From contig VZRS01008360.1 in NCBI GenBank assembly GCA_013398055.1, positions 310,001 through 374,000 on the forward strand: 64,000 bases of DNA, in the 5' to 3' direction. Origin of the DNA: Ifrita kowaldi. Its lineage: Eukaryota; Chordata; Aves; Passeriformes; Cinclosomatidae. Each line of letters starts with the position of its first letter. Position 1 is the first letter of the stretch. Below, piece after piece: positions 37,880 through 52,800 of the stretch. The notes under the pieces were generated by a model. The model had not been told where the DNA came from, made no database searches, and worked only from the letters and a program-made list of their open reading frames with translations. Made by a program: the position numbers and the translations under genes.

Positions 37880-40800
37880 CTGAAAACAACCAAGACAAGT
37901 TATTTTTAGATATGATTTTTATATTTTTATATTATAAATTCAATAAAGCAATGCATGGCTATACTCCGCAAAGTGACACTCTAGAGAGGTATTGAAGATT
38001 TCCTGTTTGGGGTTTGTCATGAGGCTTCATAGCAAGAAAGGCAGAATTTAATTAACAGCTGCATTTTTCTTATCCATTTACAAACTCAGCTTTGTATTTA
38101 GCAGTCAATTAGTACTCTAGTTCTTGCATTTCAGCTCCAGAAAGGAAGGTTGCCTTCGTGTGACACATGGAATTTCCCAAAACAATACCCATAGTTCCTC
38201 TACCTGCACAGCCTCTTTGACACAGATGCAGATAAAACTGCTTTAAACTGACTGTGATACTCATGAGAATAAAGCTAACAGCTGGAAATCTAAATTAACA
38301 AATCTAAAATTTATTTAGAGCAATCACAATCTGGATTCACTGAAAAAGTCAATCTGTGAAGCAGCATTTTCAGTCACCTGTCAGAGTAAAACCGTGTGTT
38401 TATAAAGAGGAAATACAGAAATAGAGAAGTTCAATTTTTCCTGTAAAGATTAAATCTGGTAAAAGTTTAATATAATTTTTAATCAATCCAAAGTTTTTCA
38501 GAATGATAAGCAGATTGAATTACCTAAAATGGTGATGGTGATAGACAAAAGAAGGTGTAGGGGAGAGGAAAGGGGAAGCTGGAAGAACAGTAATTTGTCT
38601 GATTTCAGATTTAAATTCTACATAGAAAGTGAAATTAGGAGTAAAGCCTCCCAAATGAACTTCTAAAATTTAAATTGAAAGTAGTCTTTGAACAGTAACA
38701 TGCAGAAAAAAGCTGTGAGAAACACAGTTACCAGCAAATATCTCATTAATCAAAATGCACTTTTAGTTTATTTCTTCAAGTGGTTTTAAAAAGTGGTTTG
38801 AAACAATTTTTGGCTAAAGCCATTTAAATTATGTAAGCAACATGCAGTTCAGAACTCTTAAGAGGAAGAACCAATTCTTTGCTACTAGGTTTTTTGATAT
38901 ATTTTCAAGCTGAAAACCTACTTATGTTCTACTCATCCAGGAATTTAAAACAATTCAAGTGATCCATTTATATGATAAATGATATTGAGTTCTACAGGAA
39001 ATGGTTATTCTGGAAAAGGAACTACAAACATTCAGAAATCTCTTTTTAAGTTTTACTTTCATTTATATAAACTAATCGAAGAATATTCCACTTCCTACTT
39101 CTACTCTAGGTCAGAGGAACAATTTGAGCAGGAATAAGAGACTGTTGGGATATCCTTCAGTGGTGAAAATTTACTGGTCACTGGGGTAGTCATAAGAATC
39201 TTTTCATCCCGTCACACTGATTTTTCATTCACAGTAAGGAATGAACTCAAGAGATAGGCCAACCTCTTTAACAAATTACAACCTATATTTGCTACTTTCG
39301 TCAATCAGAAATGTTAGGGTTTGGGGTTTTTTTTCTCATTTAGTGGACTACCTAAAGTGTAAGATGACATTCTTGAATACACAGTTTATCTATCCAAGTT
39401 CTTCTCTCTCAGACGTCTAGAAAGAAAAAGGCAAAAAAGCCAACATTGGAGGGAAAATTCAAGACTAAGTTCCAGCACGAAAGCCAACGCTCAGGAGCAT
39501 CCATCAGCTGTGGCTGGCGCAACTGGTTTGCCATAATTGTTCCTAATTTCTTTATCTATTCCAGAGAAAGACTTCAGTTATACAGAGTCATATAAATACT
39601 AGTTCAATATTTAGAATTGTTTACATATGAAAATCTAGTCAACTCTTCATCAAACTGTATACACATATGACCTCTAGCTGCTAGTTTTCAACCAGCAGCT
39701 TGAGGGCAAGATCTAGCTGCAGAGCTAACAGGCACAGTATTGTGCTTTATGTGGGAAGTTTTGAACACAGATATACAAAACCCAAAAAAAAAGGTTTTAA
39801 ATAAAGGGATGACTAATGCCTAATTATCCCACAAAGAGCAGTGTTTCCACACTGAAAAACCCAAATGGATTACACACGTGTATACACACACAGAGACAAG
39901 ATTCACATCAAGAAACTCCTCAAAGGACAAATACACCCTTAACATATAAAACAAACTGATCACAATCTTCCTCATCTTCTAGTAACCAAAATCCCACCTT
40001 CATCCAAACCTAGCCCCTTATTCTCACTCATTTTTGGCAAAACACAGAAAGGGAGGAAGAAATAAGTGGTGGGGGAAGAAAAGAAATAGATACCTATATA
40101 TATATGTAGTTGCACAACAATCACATCACAAGAACAATTATCCACAAACAACAGTGATCTTTCAGATTGCTAAACACAACAGTAAGTTCCTTTAGATAGA
40201 ACAATTCTCCAATGAAATAATTTGTCTCTGCTGAGAACTGCAGATGAATCAGCAGACCTTAGCAATTGTGATGCACTAAAATACCACAAAAAAATAAAAC
40301 CAAAAAGCATACAACACTTCAATAATTCTTTCGGTTAGTATGTCAGTAGCTGAAAACGAAAAGCCTTTTATCCACTACTAGCAACTAAAAATACTTTTAG
40401 TACTCTATGTGCAAATAGGACTGGTTACAGTATAAGAAAACTAGAAACTCAGGCATCAAAAATACAGGAGAATGGAAGAATATTAACAGCTGTATTATAC
40501 AGAAAAGAGGATGTCAGTGAACAGTTAGAATGCAAAATCTGACTTCTGTTTAATGAAACCAATGAGTCCAGGTTCATGACCCGACCACCAAGTATGGGAT
40601 ATATTAATGAGCTGGCTGCCATAGAGTCTGTCTGAAATCAGGGTTTACAATAAGACTACTTCAAGGGAATAGCACAAGCCATAGCTCTGAATGCAAGAGA
40701 TGAGTCTACCGAGCAGAAACATACATCCACATCAGGATACAGAAGCTTTAAAACGAAAGCAATTTAGTTTTCTTTTTTCTCATTGTACAGAAAATGCAAG

Positions 40801-43800
40801 ATTTGGGTGCCAAGTGAGGCTGAAGAAAGTTAGGCTCTTATCACTTGTTTCAAAATCCTACTAGCTTGAGTTTTTATTGCTGCACTTATTTAGAGTATTT
40901 TATTATTTTATACTGGTATTTCATTTTAGGATTTTAAAAATAATTCAGGGAAAAATTCTACAGCAAGAAAGAAAAAACCCCAACCCTATAAAATGAGTGA
41001 CATCTACACATCTACATACAGAGTAGTTGCAAAGTGTGGGCAAACACTCCCTTCAGTCTGCAGAAAAGCATTTCTCCAGGTAACAAAACTTGTATTACAG
41101 CTGCATTTACATTAACAGTTTGGTGTGATCCATTCCTCATTGTTCCCACATAACTAGTTTGGTTTACAAGGCAGTACCGGGACATGCAAACTACATTTCT
41201 TTTTTGAGGAAAATCAACTGGAAGCTCTGATCCACAAGTGCTCCAACCCCTAAAGGAGCTGAGTCCTCAAGAGTTCAAACCAACACAGCTCTGCATGCAT
41301 GCACAGCATGAGCACTCTGTTCAGGGATCATGAGTCTGGTCCAAAATAACACCTCTGAACCTCAATGCAGCGAAAAGATGCAGCATTTTCAGTGTCAAGT
41401 GCTTTCATTTACTGATCTGCTCCTGGAGCACTAATTCCCTGCTAATATCAACATAACTACCTTGGGTTAATAACAGAGAAAAGCGTGAGGACTGAGAATC
41501 TCTAGTGCTAGAGCTACAATACTCCAAACGACTATCTTAAAGCCTATGAAATAGTGTCAAACAAAGTTTTCATCAGAAAGCACAGAACAGATCTATATAT
41601 TAAAATTATTTTTGTATACTTAGACACAAGGATAAGAAGAAGTAGCACATCATATTCAATTAGAATTACAGTGACCATTTACTAATCCGTAGCCTGAAGA
41701 CAGAGATAACATCCAATACCTGAACCATTTAGTCTCAATTATTAAGCAAGCATTTTATGGGAAGGCAGAACTTCAGGTAATTTGACCCACATTGCATATA
41801 ACAGAATAAAAAGTGATGAAGCAGACAGAGATACTCTGAAAGCAGTTGGTGGGTATTTTTAAGTCACAATGCCTATATAGCAAATAACCACAATTAAATT
41901 TTGACTAAGTTTTTAAAGGTTAAATTTGCACCAACAATTGTGAAAGATCACCAGCTGGGATAATATATTTCAGGCTGTTGAATCTGGAATAATATGAAGT
42001 ATAAGTCTATCCACAATATGTGCCAATAAAAGGTGTAAAATTTCAGTTCTTTCCCCAGACTGGCATTATTTAAGTGTAGAGCTGTAATTATTAGTTACCC
42101 AAGAATTTCACATATTTGCTCTACTAAGAATTTGGTTGAGTATGCTTTCCATAAATGACACGGGTCTTTAAAGGCCTAAAGAAATAGACAAGAATTACCA
42201 TTTCATACTATATTTTAAAATTGTTTCCCAATAGCCTCAGTAATACTGTTAACTCACAGAGAACATGATAAAAAAGTTTCTTTTAACCATTTGGTCAATT
42301 TATCTCATATCCTATTAATCTTGACTAATTTGCCATTTAAGCATTACTTAAAATGTGTTTTGACACTTGGAACCTAAATTCTCTATGTCTTGTTGAGGAA
42401 GAACCTTACAACTGCCACTGAAAAATTTCTATCATAGGAAATGGTATGAAAATACTAATCAAACATTCTTTGCCCAATTACCTGATAAATAACACAGCCT
42501 GTGTTATTTTATGTACCTGATTTCAAGATGCAGCTGATCACTGTATTTACCTTTCAAAAGTTGGTGTTTCTGTTTTTCCTTCAGATAAACTAGGTCTTGA
42601 AATTTTCTGTAATAATTAATGATATTTCTTTTATTTTACATTCATGAGCAGCTGATGACAATATAAAGTTGTAGAAATATTTTCACACTGATATTCCGAC
42701 AAATCTGTTATGTAGCAGAGACTGAGCATGGATCTCAGTAAAGATGTCTCCAAACAGTCTTCCAAATTTAAAAAAAAAAAAATCACCAAAACTCACAGAA
42801 ACAAAGCAAAACTAGAAAGCAACTATTGTAGCTTTTTCCATAAACGTAAATTATGCCTTAGTGAATAGGATGAAAACTAAGTCTGGACGCTTTTATATTT
42901 GGACAGAAAAAGTTTCTGAACTAAATTTGTGTTTTGCTAGCACAAAAAGGGCAAAAAAAGTAAAAGAAAAGCAAGTTGAAGTTAATAAATTTTTAAGCAT
43001 TACACAGTGTTTGAGCCCTCCAAATGCTATTACATTAAGTGTAAACATATTGAAGAGTCAGGAGAATGCTTCTCACAGAAGAAACTTCTAAATCTCTATT
43101 AAAATTTATCCAATGAAATAAATGTTTTAACTCTAAACAACATGAAAAAATTCATTTTTTCCTTGCAGTTTTAGAACAGTAGAAAAGCACATGAATGAAA
43201 ACTGCCATTTAGAAACAGCCAACCAGTCTTTTAAAAGCATCTTCTACACTACAGGGCATCTTACTCATATACTATTCCTATTTAAGAAACACAAAGTGCC
43301 TAAGTGACAAAATTAATTACTTAAACTTTTTTTTTCTGTCTCAATACAACTGCAAGTTCATTTTGGTTCAAAAATAGGAGAGGCCATTGTATATAAAGAT
43401 GAACATTTAAAATTATTATTTGTATCACCTCTTATTTAAAACTACATAAACAATGCTACACACTTTTAGCGTACTAACTTTTCCCCCACAGAGCTGGTAT
43501 ATTTTGTTTCAATGAGGGCAAATTACACAGCAAATATTTGAAAATTGTATGGCAAAGTTAAGCTGCTTCTATATTATAAAACACCCTTTGGAATATGGCT
43601 GTTGTACTCTGTTCTATTTCCACCATACAAAACCCAAACGCACATGAGCCATGCTAAGAAACAATTCCCAACTCAAAATTATTGCACTCTATCTTCTCCC
43701 ACAGAACCCCGTTCTCTACCCACCACTCTCCTCTGCCCTGGCTGACCTATTTGCCCCTGAGAACTACCAGGAAGGAAATATTTCTTGACTTATCTCTTCG

Positions 43801-46800
43801 AATTTTAAATGTTATGTTTTTAAACTACCTGATTCATCCATTTGTATTTTTGGTTTTTCAGCACCCTAAGGGTCTGTCCTTTGACCTCCTGCTGTGTATT
43901 TCAACAAACGGCCAAAATGTCAAGCATTTGGCTGCAGCAAAGTAACAGGCATTCCATTACACCTTGGAAAAAACAACCAGAAAGGCTCCACATGGCCCAG
44001 AACACATTGACAGAGCAGCAGCTCACTGTTCTGAAAGGTCTGTCAGACACTCTGTAAACTCAGTTAACATCAAAGTAGCTTTTTCTGTTCTGTGTTCTCC
44101 ATCTTTTCCAACTGTAAGAGCTACAGTGTGGGATTTTAGTTCAGTTAATGTTTTTGTTTGGGTTTAGACAGAAGAGGTTGCATTTTTTGTTTTACTTTTT
44201 AAATGAAAGCCAGTATTATGGAACACAATTTTGTGGAGAAAAAAATTGCAAATTTGAATCTATAATGCTGAAAAACTATACAGGACAAAAAAGAAAAACT
44301 AAGAGAAAACACACCAGAAGTGGTAATAGAATCTATGGAAAAGGTGTAACTGTGTAAGAGACTCTTTCTTAACACTTTGGAATGAAAACGAATGGTCTTC
44401 TCATTTCTACAAAACCATTGCTTCTGTTAAAGAAACTCACCAAAACCTTTGCATTTTGGAAAGCTGGCGAGCAGTGTTACAAGACATATCTTTCCTAGGT
44501 CTGAGGACTTCTCTGACTCTCTTACCATCTGGGATTTCTGTAACAGGACTGCCCTTTCTGAAGGGCAACAGAAAGACAACTTCTAAAAAAAAAAATCTGT
44601 AAAATCAGAATCCAAAGATGATAATATGTACTGTGAGGTCATTTAGATTTCTGATAGGCCTCAAAAAATTACAGTTCAGAGTCAACATTATTCCAGATCT
44701 TGCAGTTACCAATTTCCAGGTTCCCTGAATATGAAGATACACAAGGAAAGAAAACCATTCCTTCATTGGAGTCTAGCATTCAACTCAACCAAAGGGACTA
44801 ATTACAAATGCACATCTCTGGGGTGGCAGCCCCACCAAAGGTATGCCTCTGACACTACCCTGCTTTCTGCAGTAAAACACAGAGCTGGGTTCTTACACCA
44901 TGCAGATACAGTTAAAAAAGAATTGTCTTGGACCTTCACACTAGATACAAAGTTCAGACATACTCTTAGACTGTGTGTAGAAAAGACAAGACATTACACC
45001 CAAGTTAGCTTCTATCTCTCTATTGGAGATTTTGGTGTGGATAACGAATTAAGACTCAATGTTTTAAAATACTGCATGGTTGAAATAGAGATAAGGATGA
45101 AAATACTTACAGTTACAAAGCAATTTGGTAATCTGAATCCAATTTTTAAAGTTGATACTTATGCTGAGCTTAAATATACTCCAAATTTTTGAAGTGCTTT
45201 GTTGGGTGTACAGAAATTATAAGACAAACTTGTTTTATGTAACCTCTTCCAGTTATCTTGCCTCAGGAAAACCAGCAAGCAACATTCTTAAGACAGTGAG
45301 CATTACTTTAATTCTACCTGAGGAATGATCTCACCAGAAAGGCCTTTTAAACCATGACTGAGGTATTTTAAGATCTGAAATGTTAAATTAAGTGCATAAA
45401 GCTACCTGACAAAAAAAATCCACAATATAAGCTCAGTTATCTTTTACTTGTCTACCATAACCCAAATACCCAAAACAGAGCTGTAGTTTACTTTAGGACA
45501 ACTGTAAAACATTGCAGCTGACCTCCAACTACTATCTGGAGGGGATGCTTCCTGCAAAATACCTTTACAGGCACAGTCCATACATTAGATGAGCTATAAA
45601 TTATTTAAATTTATTGACTTTTAAAACCACATTAATTAAACAGCTTATCACAACATCACCAAAATTGATTTTCTGTGTTTCTGTAAGAAAATCTTATCGC
45701 ACAGATAGCAAGAAGTATCTCCTACAAAACTTCTTAAGTCATCAGTTCTAACAAAATTTAACCTTTCAAAGGTTTCTTATAGAAGAAAAGCAGAACCAAA
45801 CAAAGCCCTCAAAATTGCTTATGCCTGTATCTTCTTTGTTGATGCTGCATTAAAGCAAATTTAATCTGCTGAAGTATGGTGCCCCCTCTATTATATTTAG
45901 ATAATGTTATTAATCATAAATTAAATTATTCACAACCTCAGCAAGTCTTAATGGTTGTCTACAGGGTGCAAAATACTTGACATAAAAAACATCTTTACCA
46001 CTTAAATTTTCTGAAAACTGTATACAAATATTAGATTGATCAACCACATGTACTTTCCTAAATCCAAAAGAGCAGCCTAAACCCATAGCCTTTAAAGAAT
46101 TTAAGCACATAGTTTCAGCACATTATGAATACCTTCTAACACTAATGTTCTAGGAGCTAACCAGCATCTTAAACTGTAGCATAAACAACCACATATTATT
46201 ATTACATCTTAACCTGCAACAATAGATGGCAATAATATCTACAAAAAAGGGTTGGTTTCAGTAGCACTGTAAAAATACTCTTCTAATTAACAGAAATAAT
46301 GAGGATAAATCAAATGAGAACACATTTTTGGGGTCAGGACTTAAATACTCTGAGGTATTTAATCATGAGTAGTCACACCAGTAAAAGATGATGCAACACC
46401 AAATACTTAGCTTAGCTGTACCACTTTAATGATTTCTACGCAAGAACTTTAAACAAACACGTTGGAAATAGCCATTTGTCATAAAACAGTCACTCCTGAA
46501 AGACCAGAACAACTTAGACACAAATATATCAGATATTGTGTATCCAAGGACAAAACTGTTCTTGTCTCAAATAAATTAGTTTTGTCACTAAATTAAATGG
46601 ATGTGAATTGGATTCAATATCTATAGATTATTTTAAATCCATTATGAATGTTACTTTACATGATCAAATTTGAGAGATTTCTGTGTTCATGTTTTATAGT
46701 TTATAGAATGGATTCAAACTGGCTAATTTATGCTGGTTTGGAAACAAGCAGAGTTTGTAACATTTTGTAGTAACCACATCTTTGCTATTACGGTTTACCT

Positions 46801-49800
46801 TGGATTCATGATGTATACTCTCAACCTTAATTTTGTTTAGGAATCGTTTTAGAAAGCAGTTCCTTCTAATTTGTAATTGGCAGAAGTTGCAGGAATAGAC
46901 ACTAAACCATAGAAAATTATCACTTTGTGATGTTCCCAACACTTTTATGCTTCAAGAAGTCTTAAATCACATAGGTCTCAACATCAACAAAGGCAATACT
47001 TTCTTACATCTGTGAAGTTACATTGCTTCTGGAAAGAACATTATGAAAATAAAACAAAGACTTTGACCGCCTCCAGTAAGTACAGCCTGTTGGTCCAACA
47101 ATTTTGAGCAACTCTGAAACCTTTCTAGAACCCTCCAAAGATACTTCACTCTACAAGAAGTTCTAGTTAAAAAGAATGAAAATATGTCCTTTTATTGTCA
47201 ATCCTTTAAAAAAATTGCCCATAAAAAAGGAGCACCTGAGCACAAAATTTCACCTTGAGATAGTCAATAGAATGGATCAGCCATAGAACCGAAGAGATTC
47301 AGAGTAGAAGTCAAGTAAGAACAATAATTCAGACACCTTGAAGTCTAAATTCAGTTTGATCTGAAACTTTAGTCGAGAGGTGAAGAGCCACCTAGGACTA
47401 ATGGAAGAGACCTGGAGTCAGTAACAAAAGCTAGACTCTAAAATGCAATTAAGGACAAATAGCAGTAGTCTACTGAAATTCAGTGTCATTGCTCGCCCTC
47501 CTCTCACATAACAAAATTCTATATATTTGCCTACACACAGAGCTCGAATCAGGAGCCACTGTCTTCCCAGCAATCTCTCATGTTTTCTTATAGCCAAAGG
47601 CTCACTGGGTAAGCAGAACAAACTCAGCTGGAATCTTTTGCCAAATATTTCTCTTTTGTCCATACCTAACCAAAAGTAACCTTTTCTGGAATGACTGTAG
47701 CTTCAAGAATTTCTAGAAATCAACTTTAAGTGACTCAAGGTATCTTCCAGACACTCAACTGAATCATACCCAGCATTAATAAATTTAAATCTATTTAGAC
47801 CCAAAAGAATGAAAAGGTCATTGGGTTTGGGATTTTTGGGTGTTGGCTTTTTTTTTTTGGTTAATGAATCCACCTTCTAGCAGAACTTCCCTATTTTGAC
47901 AGATGTAACTTTAAATGCTGCACAGTTACATGTAACAGAAAAACAGAAACAAACATTTACTTTGTTTGTAAGACATTCAAAGCAAAGATAAGACATAACT
48001 GGCTAGTCAAGCAATGACACTCAATGTCCTAAAAATAACAAAAGAGAGATAGGTTAAGGTACAAACAAATGAAATCTTAATTCTTTGATCATAAACTAAA
48101 CTGGTTATATCATGCATATTCACGCTCTGCCCTTGCAGATATGGTCCAATATGTTGCATTACTCACGTAAATTGTTGGGACCATAAGAGAGATTTAACAC
48201 TAAGTCAGGCAGGTTTATTTGCATGATTTAGAAGTGGTTTTATGAGTTTTCCACGAGTAACTTTTACGAGATCCTCACACAAACGGAAACAAGATGTCAC
48301 AAGGCCAATTGATTCTACATAAACCATTTCCACAAATCTCTCATATCTGTAAGTAGTCTATAATTTTTTAAAATACAAGTTTGGAATCTTAATTTCTGTA
48401 GCAAAGATGCAAAAGAACAGAAGGATAATACTCCAAATAAGCATTCAAAAGACGTATAATTCATATAACTTCAAATCCAAGTGTCTATCTAGTGTAATTT
48501 CTGAGAAATTCTTAGGGAATGTTTCTGAAAGCCACAAAAACCTGCAATCACATTCCATTCTTGTTGTTGTCGGAAACCTGAATGAAAGTGAAATACGGAT
48601 TCAACTTCCTCTGAAATGAACAGCATGTTCACAATGAAAACACAAATCCACTATGCTTTTTGAATGCTGCTGTGTCAAAACAGAATTATGTCCTGCAAGA
48701 AAAACCTGTAGTAGGTAAGCGATGCTTGAAGCTGAACAGCAGCAATCAAGAAGGAACACAGCTTCTGTCAGAAGGAAGAAAAGTAGCAAAAAGAACAAGA
48801 CTTTAGAGAACTGAGTAAGTGTGCAGATGCTCAGTCACAAAATATGCAGAAGAGACAATGGATGAGAGGATCCTTGTCATTATTAGCAACACTACGATGG
48901 CTGCAGAAGCTCACTATCACCAGACCTGCAACTGTTTGAGTACTAAAAGTCAAGAGGACAAAAAAACTGGTCAAAATGAATTAATCTCAGAGAATTCGAT
49001 TATTCAGAAAAAGAAAGTTCTGCAAATCAAGAACAGCTTGCATTCACCAAAACCGAACTCTTATAACTGGGAAGTTATATCAGTGACTGATCCTTGAGTG
49101 AGGTAAGCTTTATCTATTATGTTGCTTGCAGGCTAGAAAAAGAGAGATGCAATCAAGACATATCCACTGTAAACAGGAGGCTGAGTTTGGAGGAACATTA
49201 GATGTTCATCATGGCAAAAGGAAAGCTCATCACATATCCTGATGGATAAACTTGCCATAGATAATCTAGAACTGAAGATGAAGTCAGAAGCAGTAAAATC
49301 AAAAGCAGCAGATGTCTCAGCAGCTTGAGTAGAGCATCCTTGAAGATGAGAGATGATACCAAAAGAACAAGGTGTGAATGAACTGGAACTGTAGCTGCTC
49401 CACCCTCAGAATCAAGGCTCAATAAATGTATGTACTTCCATTATGTGCTTTCCTCCTCTCACAGTATTTTGGAGCAAAAAGCAGCTTACCTACCAGAGTG
49501 CAAAGACTCAGTTTATGTAGTTAAATGCAACAGAAGTCATTCAAAGCATATTTTGCCACTATATACCATAAAGTCACTGGCAGAAAAAAAATGCAAGTTA
49601 CTTGAATATTAAATAGATCAGGACTTGTATGCTTTAGTGAACACCCAAAAAGAATGACAAAACCTTTTAGTTTCAGAAGGTGGGATCAAGTTCAGAACAA
49701 AATGGGCTTTGATGTCAGCCCATATACATCCCATTTATACACTACTCTTGAAGCTTGGGATGATACTGATAGACTGGAACAGGGAAGAAACACTGCACAT

Positions 49801-52800
49801 GAGCAGCAAAGAAACGCTGCATCACATAAGTGGAACTCCTGGTAAGCCTCTCTTCAACTGGGTACAGCCCCCAAGAAGCTGCAAATCAATGCTGCAAAGC
49901 AGAGAACATTATCAAAAAGGGCCTTTGACTACAATATTGAGAGAAAAGACCAGACCTGCTGTTCAGAAGATGCAAGAAAAGAATACCACAGCTTCAACGC
50001 ATGAAGAAAAAGGAAAAGGTCTGGTCAGATCCTTGTTTGCTTACATACCAAAATAATCCCAAGCTGGACTGGGTTCAATTTTCTGGTCCACAATGATGTA
50101 TCAGTGAGCCAAGGCAGTATAGGATACCTGCTCACTTTCAACTGCCCTGCAACAAAAATGTCTGCTGTCAGTTCATTTAAAAATATGTTAATGGTTGTGC
50201 AAAGCAGAGAGTTGAGCATTAGAAGAGTACTCGCGTAGTTATTACATCTTACTCCCTCAGCACAAGGTGGATCACCAAATAAACAAGGAGACTCTCTGTA
50301 GAGCAAAAATTTAGAAAACAAATTCTTCTGGAACATCCCCAGCTAGGTTATCTGTATTACTAATGGCAGGATTCTGGTCCAAAGATAGGCTCTGTAACAC
50401 TACAGAGTTCATGGAACATGTCTGATCATTAGCAATAAAGATGAGTTTTAAAACACATACAGACAATCCAATATATAATAAAAGACACCAAAAGACACCA
50501 TCTAAAAGATGCAAGAGAAGATCCAAAAGTGTTCAAGATTGTAATTGTGAGTCATTGTTTCCAATGATGAAGTGATTCTGAAGAGCCCCATAAACAAGTC
50601 ATTGAGTTATAGGTCAAAGAATTGGAAGGAACATTCAAAGATCATTGAGAAACTATACAGCAAAAGTTATGAGTACTGTCTGCAAGTTCCTCTTCTTCCA
50701 AAGCAACCAAAGAGTACCACTAAGAACCAGCCCACAAAAAGATGAACATTTTTGTTTGTACTCTGTACAGCAAATTATGAATTAAAAATCTGCTACACAG
50801 GTATACTCATACTCTTCAGTTTAGCAATGATACATTCTTGCCCAAAGTATCAGAGAATTAGTATATGGAAATGGACAAGATTTACTGATGATGAAGTCTA
50901 TGAGCCTGACAGTTTCAAAAAACACCATCAAGGATTTTATATCACTTCATGTGGTGCCAGTAACTAATTTTATGTTGGTATCAGAACTCTCAAAAATAAT
51001 GGTTACCTGCATCTGTCCTAACCTAACATCCTGCAGAAACAAACCTGCATATATTCTTGACTTTACTTCACATCTTTGCAGTGCTTCCCCATCTGCTTCT
51101 GAGTAATACATATATATCTGGATATCCAACATTTCTACATACTTCCATATATCTCTGTAATGTATTCAAGATAGCAAGATCCTTTTGCAGTACTGACAAC
51201 AGCCTGCCACAGCTGTACATCTTCAGCCACCATTCAACACATCTATAACCTTTCCCTCCATGCAGTTAAGGAAATATTAATTCCCAACACCTAATGCCAG
51301 CTCCAAATACAAAAGCTAAGACTGCCACTAGTATCATAGCTCAACACTTTATTTTCTCATTGTTTGAGTTTCACTGAAAGCTAAACTACTAGAGGACCCC
51401 CTCTTACTAGCCACTTTAACAAAACTAAGAAAATACCTAATAAATATTAAATAATCTATTTGCTGTATTTCCAAAACTCAGTGAAAGCTGATTTATCCTT
51501 AGAGGTCTAAGAACATATCCCTCTGTTGGCAGAGTTCTCACCATACATGAGACAATCTAAATTCCTTTTAGAATCCTGCTAAAGGCTAGATGGACTCTAT
51601 CAGGGTTAAACCATTTTCTTCTATCTTTTAAAATATTTCTTTGCAGTCTAATTGACATTTTTGATTCTGTGTTCTGAAATTGTTTGAAGAAAACAAATGT
51701 TTGATTTAACTGACCTCTAAACCTTGAATTAAGGCATAAACAGGCTCATAAACTACACTGTAAAGCCTCAGAAACTGTACCAGGACAATCAGGAAGGGCT
51801 TAGCATGTCTGATTCCTCTAAGGTTTAAAAAAACCCAAACTAACACAGTCTGAAACAAATCTCCACAATACTGCAGGTTCTTTTTCAAATCCTTAAAAAA
51901 TCCTGATTAATATATACTAATTCCTCTTTGAAAGTCAGAACAAAAAAGCTAATACAAAACAGTACACCTTTGTCATATAAAGAACATAATTTTGAAAATA
52001 ATTCCTAAATATTTTTAAACATTAAGACTGAATTTGTCCTATTTCAGTAAAGGACATTCCTTTTTGCATTCATATTCATATTACATAAAGAACATAAACC
52101 AATAATTTGATAAAGCTAGTATTAAGTAGAAGTAACAGTCTCATTGTATATAAACAGGTCAGAATTGAGAAGTTCCAACATTGCAACAATTATTTATGTC
52201 TCTCCAAACTGAACAAAAGCCTGATTTTGTTTTAGCTGCAATAGGTAATCATTTTATCTCTTCATTGTTGTAATTGTGGACACGGTAAGATGAAAAAGCA
52301 CTAGTACAGTAAAGGCCTGTGTTCATCCATACATTTCAAATTCCATGGAATTAAAAAAACCCCCAAGTTCAAAGTGCAAATTTTGGCCATCTACCACTAA
52401 ATTAATAGAAAAAAAAAACATTAAACAGTAAAATAAAACTTACTGAGACACTTGTGCAGCAGTTGGGTTAGCTGTGGAAACTGAAAATAAAAACAAAGGA
52501 CTTAATTAGGAATATTTTAAAATGTGGAAATACAGAAGTACTCACTGTCAAATGCAAGTACAGAAATAATGCAACTCAAAATAGGACTGTGATAACACAG
52601 GAGACATCCACATGTACGTATTTGCATACTGTATAAAAAAGACACTACATGTACTCACCTTTCTCTATAATAACTTGACAAGTATGAGTGTGGTTCTCAC
52701 TCAGATGTGTGGCCATGCTATCCAAGCCAGAAGCATCAGCCAGGAAATCACAGTTAAGACACACTACAGTCACACCTCTAGGAAATACAAAGTAAAAAGG

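Noticed and set aside
47675..47720. Minus-strand interval reading ILEATVIPEK between acceptor TTTCTAG and a GT donor
   Set aside because: It ends in phase 0 but its start phase does not fit the preceding ZNF280D exon, and it does not resemble the expected sequence.
50611..50650. Possible diverged CR1 fragment (AATTGGAAGGAACATTC...)
   Set aside because: The similarity to the CR1 3' region is short and imperfect, and the terminal octamer repeat is absent.
51846..51900. Minus-strand segment reading DLKKNLQ, resembling the expected missing ZNF280D residues
   Set aside because: With the available acceptor the required phase gives an in-frame TGA, so it cannot be the missing exon.
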